A stretch of DNA of 64,000 nucleotides from assembly GCA_028023455.1 (NCBI GenBank), contig JAQFVV010000186.1, positions 2,260,700-2,324,699 on the forward strand. Reading direction: 5' to 3'. Source of the DNA: Epiperipatus broadwayi (lineage: Eukaryota; Onychophora; Udeonychophora; Euonychophora; Peripatidae). The position numbers and the translations under genes are program-made. Below are positions 1 through 12,058 of the stretch, piece by piece; within the stretch, counting starts at the first letter, position 1; each line of letters begins with the position of its first letter. The notes under the pieces are model-generated. The model did not search any database and was not told the DNA's origin. It worked only from the letters and a program-made list of their open reading frames with translations.

Positions 1-910
1 ATTTACCCCCTTGCATCTGCTTACACTTATAATCGACTCTTCCAAATTGTAGCCATTTTGGTTTTCAAGTATGGAAATAAAAATAAAAAATAAATATTTA
101 CATAGTAATGAAACATAACAAAGTTAAGATTTCCATAAAATCATCTTGATTGTTGTTATATATGAGTTCGGCAACAATGTCCTTCATACGTAAAATCTAA
201 TTTCCATACGAGTCTTAATTAAAAATTGATCTTTCGCTGGAATTTCTACTTAACTATGCTTGTAACAATACTGCAATCTTCCTTCAATATTTTTCTTGAT
301 TCACATGTAGACATTTGATATTTTTTAGGCTTTATAAGAGTAGGTGAATATGATTATCATGCTTCCATGGTTAGAATTAGTGACATTTGATCCCTATAGC
401 ACCGATAATTTAACCAGAATACATTGTACAGCACTTTCTAATATACATAAATTTTATTTAGCCTTTGGTAGCTTTATATGCAAAACAAATTACTTCATTA
501 TTTTTTGATCAGCTGGCCATGTTTTATTCTTTTTCACTCGTGCACAAATGACTTTGTCAAACTACACAGATTTATTTGGTTACTTTTAATTCAATCACTG
601 ATGGTACTTCTGTTTTGTCTTATGCTATCAAATTCATAAAGAAAAGTGAGTATTTTAGAACATATGATCCATTTTCTTTATCATTCGAAAATTTGCTCTC
701 ATGGTGTTGACTTTCTACTGCTAATGCACTATTTTAAAAGATGATAGATTTAAACTTCCTTTGCTTTTGTATAAAACTTTGTTTTAAAATGAGGTCAGAT
801 TGTTTCCAGTACTTGGCATATTATATCTTTCATTTCATCCTACTTTGTCATAGATACTTATTGTTACATAAATTACACACATAGTAAGTAGTTGATTAGA
901 ACTATTACAT
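1..910. other. AT-rich non-coding flank
   Basis: No open frame of note, no recognisable repeat and no convincing splice-bounded exon in this stretch. It is unique-looking AT-rich sequence ending where the hAT terminus begins. Confidence 0.6.
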
Positions 911-2863
911 CAGGGATGGGCAAACTTTTTTGCTGGGGGCCACATTGTCTTTTGTAACACTTCTAGTTGGCCGCAAGTAACAAATAGAAGTATTATTTGA
1001 AATCATAATATTTGTATAAATTTATTAAATATGTTTACATATATCACAAATATAACAAAAAGTATTTTATTTTTTTATTAATGAGATTTACACAATTGTG
1101 CTCTAAATTGTCATAATCTGGATTGAGATGGCTAGTACCTATTTGTAAAATTGCATTTAAATTTGAATCTGACAAAACAGACCTATTCTTTGATTTGTTT
1201 ATATTCACACAGGAAAGTGTCTGTTCACAAATATATGTTGAAGCAAATACATTTTTTGGTAACGGTTTTCAAATTACAAAATTTTTGTAAATTGAGTGAT
1301 GCATAAAAATCAGTGAGTGTCATATTCATAAAAAAAATTTTTGGTGCATTGTCTGACTGAAGATCTGTCAATTCAAATTGCAAATCATCCAATACTGTTT
1401 TTACATTGCTGCTAAATGGATAACAAATTAAATTCATTTTCCGGTGATTTAAAATTGGCAAAATACCTTGAAAACTCTTCTCTTAAAACAGATATCTGCT
1501 TATCATATTTCTTTGAACAAACTTGATTGATAGTCTGCATCTGCAATATTGGAAAATGCACAACATTTTGCTCATGGAGGTGTTTGGCCAAAAGTTATAA
1601 TTTTACTTGGAAAAATTCAATTTCCACAAATTTGTGTGTAAAAACATTTTTGTCTTGTAATTTAATATTCAATTCATTTAATTTATTGAAAATGTCAACT
1701 GCAAATGCAAAATCACATATCCATTCATTGTTTTTTATGTTAGTGACAAATTCACAATTAATGTTTTTCATTTGAAAGAAAAGCAAAATTTCTTGTCTCA
1801 GATTCCATACCCTTTTCAGAACATTGCTAAGGCTTAACCAACTTATATTATTATGATACAACACATCTAAATATTCACAATCCATTTCATCCAAGAAATT
1901 CCTGAACTGTCTGTGATTGAGTCCTCTTGCTCTGATGTTTATAGCATACACTACTGGATCAATCACATGTTTAAAGTCCAATGAAGATTTGCATAAGTTT
2001 TCTTGGTGAATGATGTGGATGCTCACTTTTTCACCAAAAAGCTTTATGAATCCACCTGCTTCTCCTGTTAATGAAGATGCACCATTGGTTACGTTTACCA
2101 ATTTATTCAATGGTAATCAAGCTTTACTCTGACAATTTTCAAGGCATTCATACAAATCTTTACCTGTTGTTGTATCCATCAAGTTTTCAAGTGAGAGCAA
2201 CTCTTCAGTAATTGCAAAATTATGATCAATTCCTCTGATGAATACAAGCAGTTGTGCAGTATCTTTAATATTATTGCTCTCATCCAATGCCAAAGAGTAC
2301 CAATCAAATGATTTGCCTACTTTAACTAACTGTTTTAACAAATTCTCTGACATTGCATCTATACGACGTATTATAGTTTTTCTTGACAAAGATATTGCTT
2401 TAATTTTGTTTTAACTTCTGGGCAGATAATGTCAACAGTGGCAAGCATGTATTCCTTTAAAAATTCACCTTCAGAAAATGATTTGTTTACATTTGACAAT
2501 ATTACACACAAGTACAAAACTAGCTTTCATTGCACTAGTCTGTATGCCACTTTGTTTGACAAAAACATTTTGTTGCCAGTTTATAAATCATTTGCCTTTT
2601 GCTGTTTTTAATTTTTAATAAAGTACTTGCAAACCTATTGTGTTTACTTTGCAAATGCCTCTTCAAATTGTACTTCTTGAAAACAGCAATGCTCTCTTAG
2701 CATATTAAATACACTGCTTTGTTTTCAACATTTGTGAAAAAATACTTCCATGTCCATTCATTGTTAAAACACAGCATTCATTGTCAATTTTACGTTTTTT
2801 AACTAGTCATTTTTAAGAATAGATTTCAAAATTTGGAAATTAACAGCCATGTCTGAACCCTAG
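911..2863 (-). mobile_element. Decayed hAT DNA transposon (ZBED/GTF2IRD2-like)
   Basis: The left edge reads CAGGGATGGGCAAACTTTTT followed by a GGGGGCCACATT segment, the usual look of a hAT terminus of the Charlie/ZBED type. It lies just past the stop codon of a minus-strand transposase remnant. The right edge is uncertain. The sequence ending at 2863 reads, in reverse complement, TAGGGTTCAGACATGG, which resembles a diverged partner terminus, but I find no 8-bp target duplication that supports it. The element is old: its coding part is broken by several stops and frameshifts. Seen: terminus and coding remains. Inferred: right boundary. Confidence 0.75.
1044..2800 (-). pseudogene. hAT transposase pseudogene, ZBED5/GTF2IRD2-like
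   Basis: Read on the minus strand from about 2800 to 1044. A BED-finger remnant comes first (about 2640-2800, with AVFKKYNLKRHLQSKH; one zinc Cys looks replaced by Tyr). Then comes the transposase core with SLALDESNNIKDTAQLLVFI (2117-2389), then IIHQENLCKSSLDFKHVIDP and RARGLNHRQF with NEWICDFAFAVDIFNKLNEL (1595-2110), then a block with TDFYASLNLQKFCNLK (1225-1461). It ends with the hAT C-terminal dimerisation region (STYICEQTLS, then NLNAILQIGTSHLNPDY). These blocks run in the order of domesticated-like hAT proteins such as ZBED5 and GTF2IRD2. At least three frame breaks separate them, so no intact transposase can be made. Confidence 0.85.
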
Positions 2864-3656
2864 TGAAACAAACAGTATACTGAAACAGTCGATCTTAAGT
2901 CAAGATCGAGTTTCACTATTCTACCACTTAATCCACATTTCACCCCACTCCTTTTTGTCATATGTATATAAGTTATATGTGTATTTCTGAGAAGTGTCTA
3001 TGAGATTCATAAATATAAATCTCAAATAAAAATTTTCTTTATTTTAAATATTAATTTCAATAGATGTGACTAAGGTATATACATATATTACTGGAGCATA
3101 TATATGTAATTAAAAATACTAAATAATTTTGTCTTTTAAAATTATATTTTTTTAACTTATATTTTTAATACTTTGTAATTTTTTTTTTATATATAATTAC
3201 ATCAAAATTCAAGATGGAAGATGCAACCATTAACTGTCCAAGAGTAATTAATGGGGTGGGAATATTAGTTTGTTTCACGGTTTTTAAAGGAATTTTTAAA
3301 TCAAAGTTAATGAAAGTAAAATTGAAAACAAAGCTAACTGATTTTAAGTTATCTGTTAACATTTTTATCAAATCTATTTCAAATTTGGAAATTGATTTGA
3401 ATTTATTTTTGGATAGGTATCTAGCAATTGCATCTCCAATAACAATAGAGAAAATATTTTTGTAAATTCAAGATTCCATTTGAGTTAAGAAGTTTAATTA
3501 AAAACATTTTTGAATAACTCAAAACTTGTATAAATAGGGCTGAAAATCTATTGTGTGAAAGTTGGGTCAATAGTCGCTAGCCGACTTCACATCTGTTTGA
3601 TTTTTGAAATAGTTTTTAAGTAGAGGGGCCTAAGCCGCCTTTCCCTCCATCTTCAG
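2864..3656. other. AT-rich intergenic or intronic sequence
   Basis: No gene supported. A short frame at 3214-3465 lacks splice context and protein-like composition. The last 60 bases become pyrimidine-rich and lead into the acceptor of the exon candidate that follows. Confidence 0.5.
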
Positions 3657-3834
3657 CTCAACTCTTCACTGTGCAGAGATGTAACTTATCGATCGAGGGT
3701 GCCCGTGCCATCAGAGAACTGCTGAGGCCAAGAAAGATGCTTTTAGATCAAGCAGAATTTGCCTACCACAAAACAATCAAAGAAGCCGCCTTTAACATAA
3801 GATTCGTCAGGACTTCATTCAATAGACCCATGAG
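3657..3834 (+). CDS. Candidate internal exon of unidentified gene
   Basis: The acceptor is a strong pyrimidine tract ending in CCTCCATCTTCAG. The donor reads ATGAG|GTAACAAG. Between them are 178 nt that stay open in one frame (2 nt, 58 codons, 2 nt), and base composition is clearly more G+C-rich than the surroundings. The peptide includes the segments RCNLSIEGARAIRELLRPRK and LDQAEFAYHKTIKEAAFNIR, which look like real protein. Other frames of both strands carry stops. I do not recognise the family. A faint likeness of the segment LDQAEFAYHK to retroelement integrases was noticed but not trusted. Its phases (enter 2, leave 2) fit exon candidates at 30073-30170 and 61882-61966. Confidence 0.45.
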
Positions 3835-4554
3835 GTAACAAGTCTAAAGTCATAATCGCATTACCTGAATTCTAACTCTTTAAAATTAATGTTCTCTTTA
3901 TTTTGAATCTCTTAACTCACTACTCGGTGAGTATGTTAAATTAATAATTATTTTCTTTGTGTTGATTCTCTACAATCTAAATTAATATCACTGCAAAACT
4001 TTTTATCCAACTCACACTTCTTATTATTTTCATAATTTAGTGTGGTTATTATTTTTAATGATATTTTTATATCTTTCACTTAATTTTATTATAAATACTA
4101 ATCAAACCCAGTCTTACAAACTTCTTCTATATCACGCTATGGAGTAGAGGGGGGGGGGATTAATGACTTTGTGTCATTTATTTCTAAATAGCTCATAAGA
4201 TTGAGTTTGTATTTTAAATGAATATAAGCTTTTTAAAAAAAATATTTTATTGTAAGTTTATACAAAATGTATAAATACTTTTCAATGTGGGGTGGATATT
4301 GGTGTCCATTAATTTTATTGACTTCTTTATTGATCATCATCGCCAAAAGGTTGACAACCTAATTCTGTTTTGTTATTTGCACTTTTAAGTACGCGAATTT
4401 TAGTTTTTTTTTATATGTTAAACAAAATAGTATTGATTCAAGAAGGGGAAGCAATGCATGCTTCATTAATTATAGTTTTAACTTCCGATAAATGACTTTA
4501 TCTTACACTGGTCATTATTTTAACATATCATTACGTATTTGTGAAACCATTTAA
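3835..4554. other. AT-rich non-coding, probable intron start
   Basis: No open frame or known repeat. Contains a run of nine or more G near 4149. If the upstream exon candidate is real this is the start of its intron. Confidence 0.45.
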
Positions 4555-4562
4555 GGCTTTAT

Positions 4563-6135
4563 AAAGGGAAGGCTCCAGGTAATGATGGAATTATAATTGA
4601 TATATTAAAAGAAGCAGGTGAAGAAATAGAAATTTTTTTAGCAAAGTTACATACTAAATGTCTAAATGATAAAGATGTACCAGATGATTGGAAGAATGCA
4701 GTATTAATATTAATATTTAAAAATGGTGATAAAGAAGATATTAGAAATTACAGACTTATCAGTCTTTTATCAGTTTTATACAAAATTTTTACTAAAATAA
4801 TTACAACTCGTCTACAGAAAACACTGGATTTCCACCAACCAAGAGAACAAGCTGGATTTAAAAGTGGTTTTAGTATAGTAGATCATACCCAGGTATTGAG
4901 AGAAATTATAGAAAGGACAAATGAATGTGAGTTGCCATTATTCTTAGGATTTGTAGACTATGAAAAGGCATTTGATTCTATAAATATTTCTTCAGTGATT
5001 AAAGCATTGGATCATCAAGGTGTAGATCCAGGATATTGTCATATTTTAAAGAATATTTGTAAAAATGCAACAGCAACAATTAGATTACATAATGATAGTA
5101 GAAAAATCAACATTGAAAAGGGTGTAAGACAGGGTGACTCCATATCTCCAAAACTTTTTACAGCAGTGCTGCAAGATGTATTTTGTGGATTAAAATGGGA
5201 AGCTAAAGGAGTGAAAGTAAATGGAGATTATTTAAGTCATTTAGATTTTGCAGATGATGTAGTTGTTTTTGCAAATAATGTTTTAGAGCTACAGGAAATG
5301 TTGCAGGAGTTATCAGATGAAAGTAGGACTAAAGATAAATGTTAAAAAGACTAAAGTAATGTTTAATAGATTTTCTCAAAATATGAAAATAAAAATTGAT
5401 TATGATGAGTTAGAAGAAGAGCTACAGGAAATGTTGCAGGAGTTATCAGATGAAAGTAGGACTAAAGATAAATGTTAAAAAGACTAAAGTAATGTTTAAT
5501 AGATTTTCTCAAAATATGAAAATAAAAATTGATTATGATGAGTTAGAAGAAGTTAACAGTTACAAATACTTTGGTCAGATTATTAATACAGATGGAAATA
5601 TAATCGATGAAATTAATCATAGAATTAAACTTGGTTGTAGTGCTTTTGGTAGAAATAACTTGATACTAAAAGGAAATATGCCTATGTGTTTGAAAAGGAA
5701 GGTTTTTAACAAATGTGTTTTACCAATTCTTACTTATGGATCTGAGACTTGGACACTTAATAGAAAAGCAATACAGAGACTTTCAGACCACTCAAAGAAA
5801 TATGGAGAGATGCATGTTGGGAGTAACAAGAATGCATCATAAACATAATGTATGGGTAAGAGAACAAACAGGTGTTACTGACCTCATTGAAAAAATTAAA
5901 AGACTAGTGGAGTTGGGCTGGACATATTGTTAGAAGAGATGATAATAGATGGACAATTGAAATTTTAAACTGGATTTCAAGAGATTGTAAAAGACCCAGA
6001 AAGGGGCCACATGTGAAATGGATGAATGAAATAAGAAAGGGTACAGGGGTGGCATGGAGAAGAGAAGCTAAAGATAAGAAAAGATGGGTTGAACTTGAAG
6101 ATACCTTCAACCTGCAATGGATTGATAATGGTTGA
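4563..6135 (+). pseudogene. LINE reverse transcriptase, interrupted
   Basis: The frame is open from 4563 to 5345, although the first Met is only at 4896. RT motifs in order: KAPGNDGIIIDIL, RNYRLISLLSVLYKIF, FLGFVDYEKAFDSI (catalytic Asp), GVRQGDSISPKLF, and HLDFADDVVVF with the FADD form of the catalytic YADD box. A 133-bp tandem duplication then breaks the frame. The thumb and C-terminal part continue at 5450-5842 (YKYFGQIINTDGNI, VLPILTYGSETWTLN) and then in another frame to 6135 (RRDDNRWTIEIL, then RKGPHVKWMNEIRKGTG). With no endonuclease and two frame breaks it is inactive. Confidence 0.9.
5286..5551 (+). repeat. 133-bp tandem duplication inside the LINE
   Basis: The segment 5286-5418 is repeated directly at 5419-5551, effectively identical. 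The period of 133 is not divisible by 3, so it shifts the reading frame of the RT and explains the stop at 5343-5345. The near identity of the two units says the duplication is recent compared with the age of the other LINE copies. Confidence 0.9.
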
Positions 6136-6358
6136 TGATGATGGTTAATATTTAAACCCAAGGATTTTATATTCTTATAATAACATTGCTGGCATATGTC
6201 AGAAATTATTAATAAGCCACATAGGGCTTTGATCTGATTTGCCTGTACCTCATTCTGGTGATTCACGATCATCTATGTTTGTCATTCTTCTCCTCAAAGT
6301 ATATATTTATATGCTACTCGGATCTGTTTGTACCTCATTCCAGAAAATTCGAAGCCTT

Positions 6359-6583
6359 TCATCTTTGTGTTCTTGTTCGTAACAGGAGTCTAAGTCTACT
6401 CCATTGAACAAGCCGGTGAGTGTAGTTGAAGCTCTGCATGGACTTACCGTAATCGGGATTCATAACAACTTCCTGCCTATTTTTTCCTTTTGGTACCGCT
6501 CAACCAAGAAGCTGGCGTACTACATTCAAATAGAAGTATGATGTTTTCTCGGCCAAAGTTGCCATTTTCTCTTTCACTGACAT
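6359..6583. other. Coding-like GC-richer island, strand uncertain
   Basis: This patch is much richer in G+C than its surroundings and reads as protein in two ways. Plus strand: an acceptor TTGTTCGTAACAG|GAG at 6385, then 150 nt open in phase 0 to a donor-like GAA|GTATGA at 6535 (segments KSTPLNKPVSVVEALHG and FSFWYRSTKKLAYY). An internal CCG|GTGAGT at 6415 could end a 30-nt microexon. Minus strand: an ATG at 6581-6583 starts MSVKEKMATLAEKTSYFYLN and runs 27 codons to a TGA at 6500-6502. The same frame is then open to 6359 (NPDYGKSMQSFNYTHRL), with a perfect-looking donor G|GTAAGT inside. Family unknown. At most one reading is right. Confidence 0.35.
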
Positions 6584-6999
6584 GATGCTAGTACCGCAAT
6601 TTCTTATATTTTATTTTCTAGCCTGTTTAACAAAATAAACCGTAATGATGTGTAATAATGAAACATTTTTCTTTTTAAATATTTTTCGTTGGAATTTTAG
6701 ATCCAACCTCTTATGAAGCTGCCCTCCCCTTTATTAAAATAAGCTGTTCCCATATTTATATAGTTTCACAATATTTGATTGTTAAATGTCGAAAATGTAG
6801 AATAAATGTTTTTAGTATACTTACGGATCATCCTTATTTAATTGTCATAAATAAATGCTATAAATTAAAACAAAGTTATGTATCAAAGGCCAAGGGCATC
6901 CTATGAATTCGTATAAACAGTGAAACTTTATTATTGTATCTTTACATGTTTTCTTAATGTATAAAATGTCCACCAACCACCCATATAAATCTGTTTTTA
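6584..6999. other. AT-rich non-coding
   Basis: No gene or repeat recognised. Confidence 0.5.
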
Positions 7000-7215
7000 T
7001 AGGGTAATAAGCACAGACTTTCAGATGACCCATCACTCTCCACTCTATCTAATAACAGATACACTCAAGCACATATATGCTGAAAAGATAAATAATCACC
7101 AATACCTGCATTTCATGCTAAACCAGCAATCATCAGTTGGTCCAGATTATCATCTCCCACACATATATACTATAAGTGCTCAGATATATATTAAGATAGA
7201 CAATCTTCATATTTG
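7000..7215. repeat. Truncated MITE, family of 62540-62968
   Basis: Starts TAGGGTAATAAGCACAGACTTTC and runs collinear with the left half of the intact copy at 62540-62968, including the ACCAGCAATCATCAGTTGGT motif. It then stops before the central part and lacks the right terminal repeat. The short frame over it is not a gene. Confidence 0.8.
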
Positions 7216-8791
7216 TAACTTTAAATAAAATCCGATTTTCAAATATACATTCAGTATTGTAATGCCGCACTAAATTGATATCTGTTAAAATAAAATAATT
7301 GAATCAAGATTGTTAAATATTAATGCGTGAAGTTAATCATATGTATATAAAATCATCTTGAATTTTGTCAAAATAAATATTCATATTTTAAAATTTAATC
7401 CAGTTGTTCGAATCTCATTAATATATTTATGTATGTTTTTAACTTATATCTTGGGTTCACTCAATCTCTCATCATCACCAGTTGAGTTCTCATGAAAAAC
7501 GTTGTAGCACCGGGCCGGGAAGGAATGAATTCATGTGGTATATTAGGAATGGGCAAATAGGTTAGAATTCATGATTGCTCCTGACCTATATATCTTGGGC
7601 ATGATTGGATCTTGTTGGATGGACATACATTTTCGACCAGTACAATACTGATAAGTGCAATGATTTTAATCAAGACCATGAGATTTAGGGAAGAGTTCCA
7701 GGAACTTTATTTGAACAATTATTTATTTTACACATATAATGAAAACAAGTTAGGTTATAACAGCATTTACGAAGCTAGCATAAAGAATAAAGAAAGTAAT
7801 TGAGAATAAAAATAAATAAAAAATAATTTTTAATCTTAGCATTATTAGTTTTTCAGATCAACTAAATTTATTATTCATTTAGTTATTTTGAAGTTGTTTA
7901 CAAAAATACATGAGTTTGGTAATTATAAAATAAATTTAAAAAAAAAAGTTTCAACTGGTGATGCATGATTAATTCATCTTTAAACGGAAAAGGAAAATCT
8001 TTTAGAAACAGATGAGAGAAGTTGGATAAAAAAGAATCTTTTAGCTGTTCTATTTAATTACTTAATCGTATTTTTTTAAAATGGGGATACATTTTTTTTA
8101 AAATAAAAGTTACAAATAATTGCTAACCTGCGTTGTCTATTTGTGTGTTATTTCTAACAAATTGTTCAACTTTTAAATGCTAAAATCTAGCATACCTATA
8201 CATTTTAAATAGGTTTGCTATTCATATGTGATGATCTCGATATACTGCATTGAATGAAAATAACAAAATAAGTGCAAGAATAAAGACAATATATTTCTCC
8301 CAAGTGTTTATACACTTTTATTTCAAAAGGCTCTTGGGAAATGTTGAGATTTTTATAGATGTAAGCAAGCTGTTTTTTAATAGAAGTTAAAAATCTTCCA
8401 TTTGTTATAAATTGATAAAATTTTTAGCAAAAGTGCTTTTGTGGGCGAATTTTCCCTTTGGTAAATTATATATGTATTAATTAGCACCTTTAACGAAAAA
8501 AAAAACATTTTCTACAAAAATCCCAAAAGCATTTATTTATTTGTTTCTTTCAATTTTAAATAAAAGAAAGACAACTAATTAAGCAAACGTTAATGACAAT
8601 TTTTTTGTTATTGTTACCAGAATAATCTGTCAGTAAAGATTTCGTTTTTATTAAAGAGCATTTCAGTTCAAAATTTAGGTTTGTAATTAAAAAAAACAGG
8701 TTTTTATAAACAATTTTTTAAAAATTGGTTTCGTTGATTTGAAAATATTCACACATTTAATTTTACTTTATTCTTAAAAAGACATATATAT
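7216..8791. other. AT-rich non-coding
   Basis: No gene supported. A small G+C-richer patch at about 7490-7620 includes CACCGGGCCGGGAAGGAATG and a repeated GAATTCATG. I could not assign it. The region ends at the left edge of the large LTR element. Confidence 0.5.
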
Positions 8792-11700
8792 TGTGCCATT
8801 ACAATTTGGTCACTAGCCAAATTTATAGTAATGTGCATGTAGAAAAGGTAAAACAAAATCATCATCACAATTTTATATAACCATAAAGGAAGTTGTAGGG
8901 CATCCAAGTTTAAACCCTACAAGGTCCAGTTCTAAAAGCGTTAAACAGAGAAAGAATGGGTCAACAATTACATGCTTTACTTGTTTGTGTGTTGATAGAA
9001 AGGTAATACACACATTTAAACTATTTAATATTTAATTTTTCTTTAAAAAGCAAAGTTATAATGCATACATATAGGCAATGTATGTGTAAATTATTTAATT
9101 GTTTTATATTTCAAATATTAAACATTTTAACTTTCTTTAAAACTAACCTATGCTTGATCAATTCTAATATTTTATTCTATACTTTTATTTTGCTTTTCTT
9201 TAATTATAAGTGGGATTTAAAAGTTACAGATTTAATTAAATAATTGGGTTATAATTACTAAGCTAGCAATTATAGTATTTAAGGTTAGTTTATGAATGAT
9301 TTGAAAGAATGAAGGATGTGTGTACATTACATACAAAAATTTACATTTCCTAAATATTGAAAGAAAAGGAAGTATTAAATCTGTCAAATTATTTTTTTTG
9401 TACAATTGTTTGTTAAAAGAGGAAATCTGTTTAATCAGATATCGATCTTTGTAGCAATTTTTTTTTGTAAATAATTGTTTTTCACTTTGGAAGCTTATAA
9501 TGGGTCAGAGCTCTAATTTTTGAAATTGTCTTATCTCAAGATCTAAAGAAGGAAGCTCAAAGATTTGAAGTGTTACCTGGATGTTAAAAGAAAAAAGAAA
9601 AGAGAAAAGAAAGGAAATAAGGATTGAGTCTATTTTTTTTTTAAACAAAAGTGTCTGGAAAAAGGATTAAACTTTTCAGTTGAAAAATAATTTAGTTGAA
9701 AATAAATTAGAGATCTAATTAAAACAAATTTGTCCAAAAATAGCAAGTGATGCTATCTCTGATTGGTTAAGTTAGCTAAAAATTGGATATAAAAAGCTGT
9801 CTTGAATTATTATTAGGATTATTGTGATTGATTCAGATTATTAAACTATCAAATTGAATGTTGAAAATATAAGAAATGGCGGGCTAGAAAAATTATATGT
9901 ATGTCCCATTTTTTTGGACCATCTGGGGAAGCTGCACATCACATAGGAAAGAAAAGATGTGTCTAAAATAATATTCTACACCTTTCAACTGACCAGAGAA
10001 ATAAGATGTTTTTAATAGAAGGAAGAAAGCATTCACCTGCATTCAAAGAAGATGAATTAATCTACTGATAAATATTAATCATCAAGTCCAATTAATTGTT
10101 ACAACAACTGATTTTAAACTCAAGAAAATTTACAAATGTGAAAACAACTGCTGTATTTCATCCACATGCTTGACAGGAAGAGAAGAAAAATTAATATAAT
10201 GATTTCCAAATTATCCACTAAAGCAAATAACCTCAATAGAGTCACCATCATCAAATAGTTATACACCTCAAGAAAGAGATTGTTCCCAGTAAAACGGAAA
10301 TGGTAGCTGCAGAAATATAAACATTATACAAGACAAGTTTGAACCCTTGGAAATTCGCCACAAACAAAAGATCGGTAATATGACTTTTTATATCTATTTT
10401 CTTTATGATATCAGTCTTAATAAACATTTTAGCAATAAAGTGGTATATTTTATTTAAAGAACTTTTAAAGACTATTCAGATCAATTAAAAACAAGAATGT
10501 CTTACTAAAAATAACTTTGAGCTTCATAAATGACCTTGAATGTATGAAAATTATTTGTTTATTAATTTTACAATATTAATGTGTAAAACAATTTTTTTTT
10601 ATGGTGTTATGATTTTAGTTTTAACTAATATATTATTATTTTGGTTTTAAATAATATTTTGTTATCATGGGATAAAACACGCACATACATAATGATATTT
10701 TTATATGTGTATAATTGCGAGTGAATGTGAAATAATGAGTAGTATTAGAATATTAGATTATTTTGTTTCAAGTTAAGTATAGCATTTCAGAGGTAGAAGA
10801 GAGGGGGGAGAAAATAATTTAAAACTCTTTTCTAAAACTTGCTCTTTCAATTTTACTAACATTTTTTTTTTACATTCTATTTACATGTTGGATTTTTAAA
10901 GTATGTGTGCTAATGAGCAGATAATATTTTTTGTCTTGAAATACTTTTCTCATGGAGTGAAAATCATGGTCAATGTGACGTCCAACTTAATACAAAATAC
11001 ATTTGAAGGGAAAGGGGGAAGAACTTAAAATTAATCTGAGGATTGTTATATAATCAATTATTATTATTATTATTCATGTCAATTTTCATATTTATCTAGA
11101 AATTTTTATGTATATGTTAGAAATGTAGTAATAAATATTAGTTTGTTTTATTAAACGAGGCGTATATATTTCATTAAGTGTAGTCTTGGTTAAGTGTGAT
11201 TATTCATCATCATCAATGGTTGAATATTAGTTATTTAAGATATAAGTAAATATGCTAAAATTAAGCAATAATTATGAATTTCTTTATAAAAATTAGTTTT
11301 ATGTTTAGGCTTAGTCCTAGAGCTGTAGTTGAAACCCTTGTCATTATCGTTATTATTATCATCATCATCATCGTCATCAACGTTTTAATTAATGAGCTGT
11401 TTAACTGTTTAAAGGCCATAAATAAATATTGATTTTATAATATTTAGTGATTTCTTAGTATTATTATAACCACATCCCATCATCTATTTCATGCAAGGAT
11501 GAGTGAATTGCCATCCTAAATTAGTTATATATAATCTGAGCTAGTAAACTTATAAAACTATTGAAACACATTTGTTATGCTAAGATCTGAGAAATGATTT
11601 ATGTCTAATATACTCCACTTTGGTTTAAAGATGTTTTACTTTTACCTAAATATTAGTGCTTATAGTGATATGGCTCAAAAAGCAAAATCTTCCATTTTAT

Positions 11701-12038
11701 TATAAATAAAGTACCAAGAAGGGATTCAAACCCGGTACATGTGAAAGGTTATCAGATATAACCGTGTCTAGATTCAGATAATCTAGTGGCGCCCTGCTAG
11801 ACCATATTCACTTAGTATTTGTTTAAACATGCACTTAACATCAAACCAAGAAATGAAAGTGGATAAGACCTACTGCCTGTATACCTGAGTTATATTTTAT
11901 TGAATTACTAGTGTACTCACTTCACGTGATTTCATATAATACATTTATATAATAATTTGCTTATAATAATTCTTGATAGTGTTATATTTTGAACCTTTAC
12001 TTAGTTATATCTATTTGAACTCATTTATTTATGTTACA
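8792..12038 (+). repeat. 5' LTR of the giant-LTR element
   Basis: Aligns end to end with 15825-19078. Differences are single bases or small indels, apart from a diverged patch near the 3' end: after 'GAACCTTTACTTA' the two copies read differently for about 40 bases before rejoining at TCATTTATT..GTTACA. Contains short frames such as 9061-9243 that recur in both copies and are not supported as genes. Such LTRs are several times longer than the few hundred bases typical of Ty3 elements. Confidence 0.92.
11711..11804 (-). other. tRNA-like segment inside the LTR
   Basis: On the minus strand the sequence ends in GGGTTTGAATCCC, a perfect-looking T-arm (3-bp stem, 7-base TTTGAAT loop) matching the RNA polymerase III B box. 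About 60 bases upstream is TAGCAGGGCGCC, an A-box-like stretch, and between them is a GGTTAT..ATAACC hairpin. The same segment occurs in the 3' LTR at about 18728-18820. It could be a tRNA-derived SINE head captured by the LTR, or a chance resemblance. Confidence 0.35.
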
Positions 12039-12039
12039 A

Positions 12040-12058
12040 TGGACACCCAACTGGGGCC
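12040..12058 (+). other. Primer-binding site, tRNA-Lys-like
   Basis: TGGACACCCAACTGGGGCC lies one base after the 5' LTR. Its complement ends in CCA and matches the 3' end of tRNA-Lys (GTTGGGCGCCA type) with a few changes. This is where minus-strand DNA synthesis would start. Confidence 0.75.

Larger units (their letters stand above)
4555..6146 (+). mobile_element. 5'-truncated RTE-like LINE
   Basis: Begins abruptly inside the reverse-transcriptase domain with no endonuclease upstream, the standard 5' truncation of a LINE. It ends after the last coding block in a short TGATGATGATGG stretch, like the simple-repeat 3' tails of RTE-clade elements. Many poorer copies of the same family occur in this window (37110-37450, 38640-41340, 56680-58190, 60400-61440, 61530-61815), which shows it is the dominant LINE locally. 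The clade call (RTE-like) is an inference from the RT and tail style. Confidence 0.85.

Noticed and set aside
3657-3834. Integrase fragment (LDQAEFAYHK resembles QAEFAYN of Ty3 integrases)
   Set aside because: Similarity is limited to a few residues and the surrounding text does not follow the integrase pattern.
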